From positions 1 through 16,535 of the forward strand of contig DATGIQ010000015.1 in NCBI GenBank assembly GCA_035295665.1: 16,535 nucleotides of DNA, written 5' to 3'. Source of the stretch: DATGIQ01 sp035295665. Its GTDB lineage: Bacteria; Planctomycetota; Planctomycetia; Gemmatales; Gemmataceae. Shown piece after piece: positions 7,409 through 15,551 of this stretch (position 1 is its first letter; every line of letters begins with the position of its first letter). A program made the translations under genes and the position numbers. The notes beneath the pieces are model-generated. The model saw only the letters and a program-made list of their open reading frames with translations, was not told the origin of the DNA and ran no database searches.

Positions 7409-9249
7409 ATGGGAAACACTCTGTTCACGCGGCCGACTCCACCAGAGGGAGTCCGCCGGGCCACCAGCCACGTGTTGCGACGCGGCATGGCAGCGGGGCT
7501 GCTCGTGATGGTTTGTCTGTCCCCCTGGGCATTCGGATCGGCAGGACCGGAGTTCCAGTTTGTCCTCTTTGCCGGGGTCGCGCTGCTCCTCGTGGCCCGG
7601 GGGCGCGCGCATGCTCCTCGAAGGGAAAGTCTCATGGCATCCGTGCCCGGTGGCATGTCGTCTGGCCGCCTTGGCCGTGTACGCGCTGTGGCAGCTGATC
7701 CCGATGTCGCCTCACTTGCTCCACCAGCTAGCACCCGCGACGGCTGAGATGTATGAGCAGCTCCTTCCGGCACACCCCGAAATCTTGCCGTTCGGGGAAA
7801 CACGCGCGAATCCGCCATATCCCGCCGGCTCGTGCCTCAGCTTTTATCCTGGGCTCACGCGCTATCACCTCTTCCAACTCCTAGCTGTCTTCTTGCTGTT
7901 TGCCATCGCTCGCAACAACCTCGCCTCTCATGGCAGCCTGCGCCGTCTCAGCATTGCTACGCTCGTGAATGGGAGCCTGCTGTCGCTGTTCGCGCTAGTC
8001 CAATTCTTCGCGTCGTCCGCGCATACCGTGTACTGGAGTTGGCAGGCCCCCGGCACGGTCTTCGGTCCATTCGTTTACCGCAATCACTTTCCGTTCTATA
8101 CGAATCTCTGTATCGGCTTGTCGCTGGGGCTTCTTCTGGAGTGCCCCTCCCTTATTGCGGAACGGAACGCCAGCGGCCGCCGTGACCAGACGGCCACGAC
8201 GCTTCTCCACGACCCGGCCGCCCTGTGGATCATCGGTGGTCTGGCGATCATGGTCTGAAGCGTCGTTTCTATTCGGTCTCGTGCTCACCTACGAAGGTTG
8301 GCGATTGTTTGAGGTTCAAGAACCCTGCCGCGGCGCTGGACGAAGCAGCTTGGCGGCAGCGAGCCTGGCTCCCGAGTCCCCTCGGCTTCAGCTCGACCTC
8401 GGTCTCGCGCATTGCGAACGGTTCCGCAAGGAGAGGCACAAGCTCAGGCTGCGCGATCGGTTTGCCGATGCCGCCCAGGCCGTTTGCGATTGTGCTGCTT
8501 TGCAAGATCAGCTGACGAAAGCGGTCGAAGGGGAGCCATTGCGAACGCACCTGGTTCCTGCGCTCCGCCATTTCTTGCTGGCGCGATCTCTGTCCTCTCC
8601 TTCCCGAACCTCAACGCTGTATTGCCGACAACTCGGAGGAACTACAACAGGGGGATGCCCGCATCTTCTATTTGGAGCGAGTCCGCCTGCTTGTGCCTTA
8701 CGATCCCGCGATCTGGTACCTGTGTGGCGATGAGCTGCTGGATGACAAACCGGATCAGACCTGGAAGTATTGGCGCCATAGTCTGGAATTATCCGACTGC
8801 TGTCTCACGCCTATCTTGCAAGAAATCGCGATTCGCGCCGGTGCGGAGGAGTTGCTGGAGCAGGTCCTGGCCGAAACCCTGAGCATCTTGTTGGCTGCCG
8901 CGTTGAACTTCGATCCAGAAGTGACGGGAAGGGGGCGGGCATTCTCGAGCGCGCGCTCTGGCTGTTCCCGGAATATCCACTGGCCCGACCGGAGGATCTG
9001 CACATCTGGGCCCAGATTCAGTCCGTCCTCGACCAGACGGAAGAGGCGTTGGCCCGTTACCGTGCCGCCCTGGAGGCCGAGTCCCACCCAATTGCATGGC
9101 GGGTCGAGTTGGCCCGGCTCTGGTACGAGCAGGGCCGCTACAAGGAGTCCCGTCGGGAATTGCGCACGGTCCTTCTGGAGCAACCTCAGCATCCCCAGGC
9201 ACGCACGCTCATCACGAGCATGGAGCACGCCATCGCCGAGAGCCGATGA
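7409..9249 (+). pseudogene. Decayed O-antigen ligase/polymerase with C-terminal TPR region
   Basis: One gene can be followed through changing frames. Segment A (7409 to about 7605, frame 2) has an N-terminal helix with VCLSPWAFGSAGPEFQF. Segment B (about 7606-8257, frame 3) carries further membrane helices and the family-like GTVFGPFVYRNHFPFYTNLC, ending at TGA 8256-8258. Segment C (about 8270-8590, mainly frame 1, with 8320-8365 reading ALDEAAWRQRAWL in frame 2) starts with the helix end VLTYEGWRLFEVQ and continues with SLAPESPRLQLDLG. Segment D (about 8595-8935, frame 2) has FYLERVRLLVPYDPAIWYL. Segment E (about 8936-9249, frame 1) has ILERALWLFPEYP and a TPR-like ARLWYEQGRYKESRREL. Between B and C the expected Wzy_C catalytic part, some 250 residues, is missing. 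Intact homologues join membrane ligase and TPR parts in one chain. Start choice (ATG 7409 or TTG 7382) is uncertain. It would have acted in periplasmic glycan polymerisation or ligation. Confidence 0.8.
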
Positions 9250-9269
9250 TACGGATTATTTCCACTTCT

Positions 9270-10730
9270 TTAGGTCGTTAATTCCTTCACGATCTGGCCG
9301 CTATTTTCCGTCAGGCGTTCATCGCGCCCGTTGTGGAGGAACGTCAACTGGCGATGGTCGAACCCGAGCAGGCGCAGGATCGTGGCATGAAGATCGTGGA
9401 CGTGCACTTTGTTTTCGCGGGCGTAGAGCCCCAATTCATCGGTGCAGCCAATCACTTGGCCGCCGCGAACGCCGCCACCGGCCAGCCACATCGTGAAACC
9501 GTACGGGTTGTGGTCGCGGCCGTTGCCTCCCTCCGACATGGGAGTCCGGCCAAATTCGCCGCCCCAGATCACCAACGTAGTATCGAGTAACCCGCGGCGT
9601 TTCAGGTCGCGCAAGAGCGCCGCAGTGGGCCGGTCGCAGCGGGCACACATCTTGCTGTGATTGGCTTCCAGATTGCTATGGGCATCCCATTGGCTGCCGC
9701 CCCCGCAGTAGATCTGCACAAACCGCACACCACGTTCCACCAAGCGCCGGGCCAACAAGCAGCGGTGCGCAAACTCGCCGCACTCCGGGCGATTCAGCCC
9801 GTATTCTTCCTTGATCGACTCTGTCTCGGCCGATAGATCAACGGCTTCCGGGGCCGTCGCCTGCATGCGAAAAGCCAGTTCGTAAGCGGCGATCCGAGCG
9901 GAGAGCTCCGGTTCATCGGCCCGCGGCTGGCGGTGAAGCTCGTTGAGAGCGTTCATCAATTCGAGCTTTCGTCGCTGTTGCTCGGGATCGATCCCGGCAC
10001 TCGGCTGGAGGTGTAGGATGGGATTGGAGCCGCTGCGAAACCTGGTTCCCTGGTACGTCGCCGGCATGAAGCCGGTGCTCCAGTTCCGCGCGCCGCCGGT
10101 CGGTTCGCCGGCATCACTCATCACCACGAAACCGGGCAGGTTCTGGTTCACGCTGCCCAGCCCGTACAGTACCCACGATCCCATGCTCGGCCGGCCGGCG
10201 AGGACGCTGCCGGTGTTCATCTGACAGACCGAGCCAACATGATTAAGACCATCCGCCCAGCAAGAGCGCACGACCGCCAAATCATCCACGCACCCGGCAA
10301 TCTGGGGCAGCCAATCGCTCACTTCAATTCCGGATTCGCCAACCTTGCGGAACGCGCGCTTGCTGGCCAAGAGCGTGTTGCCCCCTGTTCCCATGGGCGT
10401 GATGACGGTGCCGAAGCTGGCCGGCAGCTTTTGGCCATGTAGCCTCGTCAGTTCGGGCTTCGGATCAAACGTGTCGAGATGGCTTGGGCCCCCTTCCATG
10501 AACAGAAAGATCACCGCCTTGGCCTTGGCCGGAAAATGCGGTGGCTTGGGTGCGAGCGGATTGGCAAGAGACGTGGCCGTTTCGGCCGCCATCAAGAGGC
10601 CGTCGCGGTGGAGCAAGCAGGAGAGCGCCAACGCTCCGAAACCGCCGCCGGCTTGGAACAAAAACTCGCGCCGGGAACGAAGCCGCGGCACATGGGAACC
10701 CATCGCGTCCAAAGACCACTTCGCATTCAT
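9270..10730 (-). CDS. DUF1501 family exported protein (Tat signal)
   Basis: A 486-residue member of DUF1501 (PF07394), a planctomycete-rich family in the alkaline-phosphatase-like clan whose reaction is unproven. The N-terminus has a twin-arginine signal, SRREFLFQAGGGFGALAL (19-36), so a folded protein is probably exported. Core marks are VIFLFMEGGPSHLDTFDPKP (73-92), a central VRFVQIYCGGGSQWDAHSN, and the C-terminal TLVIWGGEFGRTP followed by GRDHNPYGFTMWLAGGGVRGG spread over the metal-site-like region; the Asp, His and Glu residues of these motifs resemble the metal ligands of the clan. The ATG at 10730 lies three bases after the stop of the DUF1549/DUF1553 gene, so the two form an operon with coupled translation; an in-frame ATG at 10703 is an alternative. 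The gene converges on the ligase pseudogene, 20 bases apart, with no obvious hairpin terminator between. Confidence 0.93.
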   Translation of the reverse strand: MNAKWSLDAMGSHVPRLRSRREFLFQAGGGFGALALSCLLHRDGLLMAAETATSLANPLAPKPPHFPAKAKAVIFLFMEGGPSHLDTFDPKPELTRLHGQKLPASFGTVITPMGTGGNTLLASKRAFRKVGESGIEVSDWLPQIAGCVDDLAVVRSCWADGLNHVGSVCQMNTGSVLAGRPSMGSWVLYGLGSVNQNLPGFVVMSDAGEPTGGARNWSTGFMPATYQGTRFRSGSNPILHLQPSAGIDPEQQRRKLELMNALNELHRQPRADEPELSARIAAYELAFRMQATAPEAVDLSAETESIKEEYGLNRPECGEFAHRCLLARRLVERGVRFVQIYCGGGSQWDAHSNLEANHSKMCARCDRPTAALLRDLKRRGLLDTTLVIWGGEFGRTPMSEGGNGRDHNPYGFTMWLAGGGVRGGQVIGCTDELGLYARENKVHVHDLHATILRLLGFDHRQLTFLHNGRDERLTENSGQIVKELTT

Positions 10731-10733
10731 GGG

Positions 10734-12995
10734 TTAATCCAGGTAAAGGAATTCATTCAGGTTCAGCAGGGCGTGGCATAGTCCAACGACGGCTGTTCCA
10801 AATTTTGGGTCAACGCCCACGGGCAGCGGCATGGGCTGCAACGCCGACTTCCTATCGGCGGATTGCAAACGAACTTCGCTGGTTAGGAACGCCATCATCA
10901 ACGTACGCTCCTTGGTATCCGCCGGACGCCCCAGGGCCAATTGAAAGGCCCGTTCCACAACCTGCTCTGGCTCTTTCCCCGCGGTGTTGAGGACACGCCC
11001 CGCAAACGCCTGGGCCATTTCGGTGACCATCGTACTATTGAGCAGCATGAGCGCCTGTGGTGCGTTCGTCGATTGATGGCGACGGGCACACGTTTCATTG
11101 CTGTCCGGCGCATCAAACACACTGAACAGGGGATAGCGCAGGTTGCGCTTGACGAAGATGTAGATACTGCGGCGATTACGATCCGAAAGGTTGCGGGACA
11201 CCGGCCAGCCAGCGCGCGACACCCCTAGCTCGGCAGGAATTTCAGGGTACACACTCGGCCCGCCTACTGCTGGATTGAGCTGGCCACTGATTGCCAACAT
11301 GGCGTCGCGCAGGGCCTCCCCTTCCAGGCGGCGACGGCTCATTCGCCAGCAAAGCGTATTATCGGGATCGACTGCGCCATTCTTCGGGTTCCAGGTGCAG
11401 GCTTGGCGATAGGTGGCGCTGGTCACGATCAGCCGATGGAGCGCCTTGAGGCTCCAGCCCCGCGCCACGAATTCACAGGCGAGCCAATCGAGTAGCTCCG
11501 GGTGCGTGGGCGGCGTCCCCTGAACGCCAAAATCGCTCGGCGTTGCCACGATGCCGCGCCCGAAATGGTGCTGCCACAACCGATTCGCCATTACCCGACC
11601 CGTCAAAGGGTTTTCAGGCCGCGCAATCCAGTCCGCCAAAGCAGCTCGTCGGCCGGTCGTCCGCGCACCGGGCTTGGGTGGCCCAATCTCGGCCTCGCGG
11701 TCATCGATGGCCGAGAGGAACCCAGGCCGCACTTCCGCGCCTCGTTGCTGCCAGTTGCCCCGCTTCAACACGTACGTCACCGGCGCGACCGGACCGATAT
11801 CGGTCAAGGTCATGGTCGTTGGCGGCGCGGGTGGCTTCAGGCGGGCAAACTGCTCCATCTGTTTGTTCAACTCGTCCCATTCCCGGCGCACGTCCGCTTT
11901 CATTCCCTTGGCGACTTCGGCTTTCTGGCCATCGATCTGCTTGGCGACCATGGCCGCCAGCTGTTGCTCGAGTGGCGTGCGTTGCTCGGGAAGTTTTTCG
12001 TAGACGTGCTGGTATTCCTGGGGAAACCGCTGTTTCCGCTGGGTCGAGAATTTGCGCTGGTACGGCTCTTCAATCTCGGCCATGCGGCGGCGTAGAACGG
12101 CCGTCTTCTGTTCCCATTCGGTCATCTGCCGGCGATACTGTCGCATCTCCTTTGCATCGCCGAGGGGCAGGTCGGTCGGACAATAGGAAGCGAAGAACGC
12201 CTGGAGGCGGTAATAATCGGTTTGCAGGATCGGGTCAAACTTATGATCGTGGCAGCGGGCGCAGCCAACCGTCAGGCCCAGAAAAACCTGACTGGTTGTA
12301 TCCGTCATATCGTTCAAGATTTCCTGGCGGCGCTGCTCGAGATTTACGGCGTTGTATTCATCCGGATAATGGCGATTGAAGCCGGTGGCAATGAGCGCTG
12401 CGGGATCATTGGGGAAAGCCTCATCGCCGGCCAACTGTTCCCGGATAAATCGATCATAGGGCTTGTCCGAGTTGAAGGCGGCAATCACGTAATCGCGGTA
12501 GCGCCAGGCGGTCGGTCGGGCATCATCGGCCTTGAAGCCGTCGCTCTCTGCGTAGCGCACCAGGTCGAGCCAGTACAAGGCCCAGTGCTCTCCATAGTGC
12601 GGGGAGGCGAGCAACCGGTCGACCAGCCGCTCATAGGCGTCCGAAGACGAATCGTGGATAAAAGCGTCCAGCTCGTCGGGAGTCGGCGGAAGTCCGGTGA
12701 GATCAAAGAAGACCCGCCGCGCCAGGGTCCGCCGATCTGCTTCCGCCGTCGGCGTCAGGCCCGCCGCTTCGAGTCGCGCCAGGATGAACGCGTCGATTGG
12801 ATTGCGCACCCAAGCTGGCCTCTTGACCCACGGAACCGCAGGACGCACCGGAGTGTGATAAGCCCAGCTCGGATCTGCCGGGGCTTTTTCCGGAACTGGT
12901 TCCAGGGCCGCTCGTAGTGGGTTAAAGAGCGAGCCGCATACCAGAGCAGCGCAGAGAGTGCAGGCGACGATTCGCATCGAAGTCCGAACCGGCAT
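10734..12995 (-). CDS. DUF1549 and DUF1553 domain protein (PSCyt2/PSD1 type) with CxxCH motif
   Basis: A 753-residue exported protein of the planctomycete cytochrome-associated group. A Sec-type signal is at about 7-30. The DUF1549 (PSCyt2) domain spans roughly 63-270: NPIDAFILARLEAAGL (65-80), RRVFFDLTGLPPTPDELDAF (93-112), YGEHWALYWLDLVRYAESDG (134-153), and a possible haem-binding GCARCHDHKFDPI (244-256; C245, C248, H249). A charged, likely coiled-coil linker covers about 285-385. DUF1553 (PSD1) covers about 445-705, with LADWIARPENPLTGRVMANRL split at 453-473, GIVATPSDFGVQG (481-493), RRRLEGEALRDAML (554-567) and TNAPQALMLLNS (643-654). There is no separate N-terminal PSCyt1 cytochrome domain, and the length is at the short end of the family. 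GGGAGGA (13001-13007 on the + strand) sits five bases before the ATG. Partner of the DUF1501 protein downstream; its biochemical role is unknown. Confidence 0.93.
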   Translation of the reverse strand: MPVRTSMRIVACTLCAALVCGSLFNPLRAALEPVPEKAPADPSWAYHTPVRPAVPWVKRPAWVRNPIDAFILARLEAAGLTPTAEADRRTLARRVFFDLTGLPPTPDELDAFIHDSSSDAYERLVDRLLASPHYGEHWALYWLDLVRYAESDGFKADDARPTAWRYRDYVIAAFNSDKPYDRFIREQLAGDEAFPNDPAALIATGFNRHYPDEYNAVNLEQRRQEILNDMTDTTSQVFLGLTVGCARCHDHKFDPILQTDYYRLQAFFASYCPTDLPLGDAKEMRQYRRQMTEWEQKTAVLRRRMAEIEEPYQRKFSTQRKQRFPQEYQHVYEKLPEQRTPLEQQLAAMVAKQIDGQKAEVAKGMKADVRREWDELNKQMEQFARLKPPAPPTTMTLTDIGPVAPVTYVLKRGNWQQRGAEVRPGFLSAIDDREAEIGPPKPGARTTGRRAALADWIARPENPLTGRVMANRLWQHHFGRGIVATPSDFGVQGTPPTHPELLDWLACEFVARGWSLKALHRLIVTSATYRQACTWNPKNGAVDPDNTLCWRMSRRRLEGEALRDAMLAISGQLNPAVGGPSVYPEIPAELGVSRAGWPVSRNLSDRNRRSIYIFVKRNLRYPLFSVFDAPDSNETCARRHQSTNAPQALMLLNSTMVTEMAQAFAGRVLNTAGKEPEQVVERAFQLALGRPADTKERTLMMAFLTSEVRLQSADRKSALQPMPLPVGVDPKFGTAVVGLCHALLNLNEFLYLD

Positions 12996-13000
12996 GCCGT

Positions 13001-13007
13001 TCCTCCC
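13001..13007 (-). promoter_or_regulatory. Strong ribosome binding site of the DUF1549/DUF1553 gene
   Basis: On the minus strand this reads GGGAGGA, five bases before the ATG at 12995. It fixes the start at that ATG rather than at the internal Met7 codon. Confidence 0.7.
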
Positions 13008-13097
13008 ATCACGGAATAAGACTCGGAGCCATCGAAGGCGGGTTCGGGAACGTGCTCACCCCGAGAGCAGATTAATCTGAGCATGTCACCAGAATAT

Positions 13098-13125
13098 AGA
13101 TTAGCCGCCCCGCCCTTGCTGTCAA
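13098..13125 (-). promoter_or_regulatory. Candidate promoter for the minus-strand DUF operon
   Basis: Minus strand: a consensus -35 box TTGACA (13120-13125) and a weaker -10-like TAATCT (13098-13103) with a 16-base spacer. Transcription would begin near 13091, about 95 bases before the ATG. The -35 match is exact but the -10 matches only about half of the consensus, so this is tentative. Confidence 0.3.
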
Positions 13126-13160
13126 ATCAAATCGGTTCCATATCCGTATCCTTTGGCCTG

Positions 13161-13169
13161 TGTTAAAAT
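13161..13169 (+). promoter_or_regulatory. Candidate extended -10 promoter for the plus-strand DUF1501 gene
   Basis: TG-T-TAAAAT forms an extended -10 element with five of six bases of TATAAT. No good -35 box is seen 16-18 bases upstream, as is common for extended -10 promoters. The start of transcription would be near 13176, about 90 bases before the ATG at 13265. Confidence 0.3.
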
Positions 13170-13252
13170 AGGATGCTTTGTTGGTCCGGCCGCAGGCCTG
13201 GGTTTTGCTAGAGCGACCGGGCCGCGTCCCGGATTTCGAGAACAGGCGTTGC

Positions 13253-13259
13253 GGGAGGG
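13253..13259 (+). promoter_or_regulatory. Ribosome binding site deciding the DUF1501 start
   Basis: GGGAGGG five bases before ATG 13265. The frame is open back to 13178, but this site and the position of the twin-arginine signal mark 13265 as the start. Confidence 0.65.
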
Positions 13260-13264
13260 TTTCC

Positions 13265-14647
13265 ATGTTCCGTCTCGATTTAGGTAGCACGCAGCGGTAT
13301 TGCGACGGCATCAGCCGGCGAAGCTTCCTGCAGCTTGGAGTTGCCGGCATGGCCAGCGTTGGCTTGCCCCAGCTCCTCCAGGCCAAAAGCGAATCGGCCA
13401 AGCGGATCCAATCGGGCAAGAACACAGCAGTCATCCTGATTTGGCTCGACGGCGGCCCGAGTCACATGGATCTGTATGACCTGAAGCCCGAAGCGCCCGC
13501 CGAATACCGCGGAATCTGGAAACCGATCCGCACCCGGGTCCCTGGTTTCGAGATCAGCGAGCTGTTCCCGAAGCAGGCGGAGGTAACGGACAAATTCTCC
13601 GTAATCCGTTCGCTCCACCACGATACGGGCGATCATTTCGCCGGCGGCCATCGCATGCTTACCGCCAAAGATCTGGGTGTGAGCGGAGCAAACACAGCGC
13701 CCAAGTTTCCTTCCATTGGGGCCATCGCGGCCCGCGAAATTGGCTCCCGCAACCCGGGTGTGCCGGCTTACGTGGCGGTGCCCCACGCGAGTAGCATTGG
13801 TTTGAATCCAGGCTATTTTGGTGCGCACATGCTCGGGGCTCAGTACAACCCGTTCCCGACCGGCGGTGACCCGAACAGCCAACGCTTTCACGTCCAGAAC
13901 CTGAACCTGGCCCGTGGGCTGAGCCTGCAACAGCTGGATGATCGCCGCGCCTTGGTACAGCATTTCGACGCCGCACGCCACAATCTGGATTCGCTGGCCG
14001 CATCGCAGGCCATGGATCGATTTGCCCAGGAAGCCTACGAATTCGTCAGTGGCCCGGCTGCGCGGCACGCATTCGATCTCGACAAGGAAGATCCCCGGCT
14101 CCGCGATCAATACGGCCGGCACACGTGGGGCCAAAGTACGCTGCTGGCCCGCCGATTGGTCGAGGCCGGGTGCACGTTTGTGACCGTCCACTTCGGCGGC
14201 TGGGACCATCACTGGAACTTAAAGGCCGGAATGGAGAATTGTTTGCCCAAGGTGGACAGCGCGGTCGCCTCGTTATTCCGTGACCTCGATCAACGCGGCT
14301 TGCTGGAGACGACGCTGGTGGTGCTGTGCGGCGAATTCAGTCGGACGCCTCGGATGAACAACGGCGGCAACGGCGGGCCGCCCTTGAGCATGGGAACGCC
14401 AGGCCGCGATCACTGGGGAAATGCCATGTTCTGCTTGCTGGGCGGCGGCGGAATTCGGGGAGGCCAGGTGTACGGATCCACCGATAGCCGTGGCACCCGC
14501 CCACACACCAAAGCGGTGACGCCGAGCAATCTCCACGCAACGATCTACCACGTCCTCGGCATCGATCCGAAACTCCACCTGTTCGATCCGACCGGTCGCC
14601 CAGTACCGGTGCTCGATGATCCGACGCCGATCCGGGAGCTGTTGTAG
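13265..14647 (+). CDS. DUF1501 family exported protein (Tat signal), second copy
   Basis: A 460-residue DUF1501 protein with a twin-arginine signal GISRRSFLQLGVAGMASVGL (15-34). Family marks are VILIWLDGGPSHMDLYDLKP (56-75), SVIRSLHHDTGDHFAGGHRM (112-131), a region near 295 with FVTVHFGGWDHHWNL, TTLVVLCGEFSRTPRMN, and a GRDHWGNAMFCLLGGGGIRG block (the second and later ones are the metal-site-like parts of the alkaline-phosphatase-like clan). It is only distantly like the minus-strand DUF1501 copy: here GWDHH replaces the QWDAH of the other, and the GGPSH motif is shared. It has no DUF1549/DUF1553 partner next to it. Instead it leads a plus-strand set with two hydrolase-like genes, the first beginning 51 bases downstream. 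The shared 269-base upstream region with the divergent operon may allow joint control. Biochemical function is unproven; export is strongly predicted. Confidence 0.93.
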   Translation: MFRLDLGSTQRYCDGISRRSFLQLGVAGMASVGLPQLLQAKSESAKRIQSGKNTAVILIWLDGGPSHMDLYDLKPEAPAEYRGIWKPIRTRVPGFEISELFPKQAEVTDKFSVIRSLHHDTGDHFAGGHRMLTAKDLGVSGANTAPKFPSIGAIAAREIGSRNPGVPAYVAVPHASSIGLNPGYFGAHMLGAQYNPFPTGGDPNSQRFHVQNLNLARGLSLQQLDDRRALVQHFDAARHNLDSLAASQAMDRFAQEAYEFVSGPAARHAFDLDKEDPRLRDQYGRHTWGQSTLLARRLVEAGCTFVTVHFGGWDHHWNLKAGMENCLPKVDSAVASLFRDLDQRGLLETTLVVLCGEFSRTPRMNNGGNGGPPLSMGTPGRDHWGNAMFCLLGGGGIRGGQVYGSTDSRGTRPHTKAVTPSNLHATIYHVLGIDPKLHLFDPTGRPVPVLDDPTPIRELL

Positions 14648-14685
14648 CTCGAAAGAACCTTTGCTCGATCCAGTTGATCTTGTAT

Positions 14686-14691
14686 GGGGAG
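14686..14691 (+). promoter_or_regulatory. Ribosome binding site deciding the dienelactone hydrolase start
   Basis: GGGGAG seven bases before ATG 14699. The in-frame ATG at 14684 overlaps this site and would put five extra residues before the signal peptide, so 14699 is preferred. Confidence 0.6.
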
Positions 14692-14698
14692 CGTAGCC

Positions 14699-15496
14699 AT
14701 GAAGACATTCCTCGCATCCTTGATTGCCATTGCGCTGCCGTTCAGTGCGGCGTACGCCCAAGATTGGGCGAAGAGCCGCCTGGAGAAATCCCCGCGCCAT
14801 GGCGAGTGGGTGAAGATCCCGCAGGGAAAGCGAAACGTCGAGTCATTCCTCGTCTTCCCCGAGGTGAAGGACAAGGCCACAGCGGTGGTTGTCATTCACG
14901 AGATATTTGGCCTGACCGATTGGGTACGAAACGTCGCAGATCAATTGGCCGAGGCCGGCTACATTGCCATCACGCCGGATCTGCTCTCCGGCATGGGGCC
15001 CAAAGGGGGCGGAACGAGCGACTTCGGCAGCCAAGCGGTCGGCAGAGCGATCCGCGACCTTCCGCCGGAACAGGTGACGGCCGATCTGAACGCCGTCGTC
15101 GATTACGTGACAAAGCTCCCGGCATGCAATGGCAAGGTGACGGTGGCAGGCTTTTGTTGGGGGGGTGGCCAAGCCTTCCGCTTCGCTACCAACAACCCAA
15201 AGCTCAAGGCCGCTTTTGTGTTTTATGGCAGCGGTCCCGAGCAGGCGGCAGAAGCCGCCCGCATCCAATGCCCGGTTTACGGCTTTTACGGCGGCAACGA
15301 CGCGCGGATCAATGCCACAATTCCCAACACCATTACCTTGATGAAGAAAGCCGGCAAGACGTATGAGCCGGTAACCTACGAAGGAGCTGGCCATGGCTTC
15401 ATGCGCGCCGGGGAGGCGCCGGATGCCAGTGCGGCAAACAAGAAGGCGCGCGACGAGGCATGGGTGCGCTGGAAGGGATTGCTCAAGAAGGTGTAG
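14699..15496 (+). CDS. Dienelactone hydrolase family protein with Sec signal peptide
   Basis: A 265-residue alpha/beta hydrolase. A Sec signal (MKTFLASLIAIALPFSAAYA, probably cut after Ala20) means it acts outside the cytoplasm, whereas classical dienelactone hydrolase (ClcD type) is cytoplasmic. The mature part keeps the DLH layout: IHEIFGLTDWVRNVADQLA (66-84) with the family glutamate E68, GYIAITPDLLSG (87-98), the nucleophile motif GFCWGGGQAF (151-160, Cys153), YGFYGGNDARI (194-204, Asp201) and YEGAGHGFMR (227-236, His232). The Cys-Asp-His triad is therefore complete. It would hydrolyse an ester or lactone; the true substrate is unknown and many DLH-fold proteins do not act on dienelactone. 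The start is set by GGGGAG at 14686-14691. It lies between a DUF1501 gene and an amidohydrolase on the same strand and is probably co-transcribed with both. Confidence 0.92.
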   Translation: MKTFLASLIAIALPFSAAYAQDWAKSRLEKSPRHGEWVKIPQGKRNVESFLVFPEVKDKATAVVVIHEIFGLTDWVRNVADQLAEAGYIAITPDLLSGMGPKGGGTSDFGSQAVGRAIRDLPPEQVTADLNAVVDYVTKLPACNGKVTVAGFCWGGGQAFRFATNNPKLKAAFVFYGSGPEQAAEAARIQCPVYGFYGGNDARINATIPNTITLMKKAGKTYEPVTYEGAGHGFMRAGEAPDASAANKKARDEAWVRWKGLLKKV

Positions 15497-15551
15497 TTTG
15501 TTCATCAGCGGTTCGCCGAATTGCTGCGGAACGATCAGGGAGCATCTGGAA

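Noticed and set aside
7560..8258. A free-standing membrane protein gene
   Set aside because: Its sequence continues logically from frame 2 upstream and into frames 1 and 2 downstream, so it is one segment of the ligase pseudogene and not a complete gene.
9049..9249. A small independent TPR protein
   Set aside because: The same frame extends upstream without a start into the pseudogene's TPR region; it is the last segment of the broken gene, although some translation cannot be excluded.
9250..9269. Bidirectional terminator between the converging genes
   Set aside because: Only 20 bases, with no inverted repeat visible.
13280..14212. A 310-codon minus-strand open frame opposite the second DUF1501 gene
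   Set aside because: The plus strand has a Tat signal, a strong ribosome binding site and DUF1501 motifs; the antisense translation resembles nothing.
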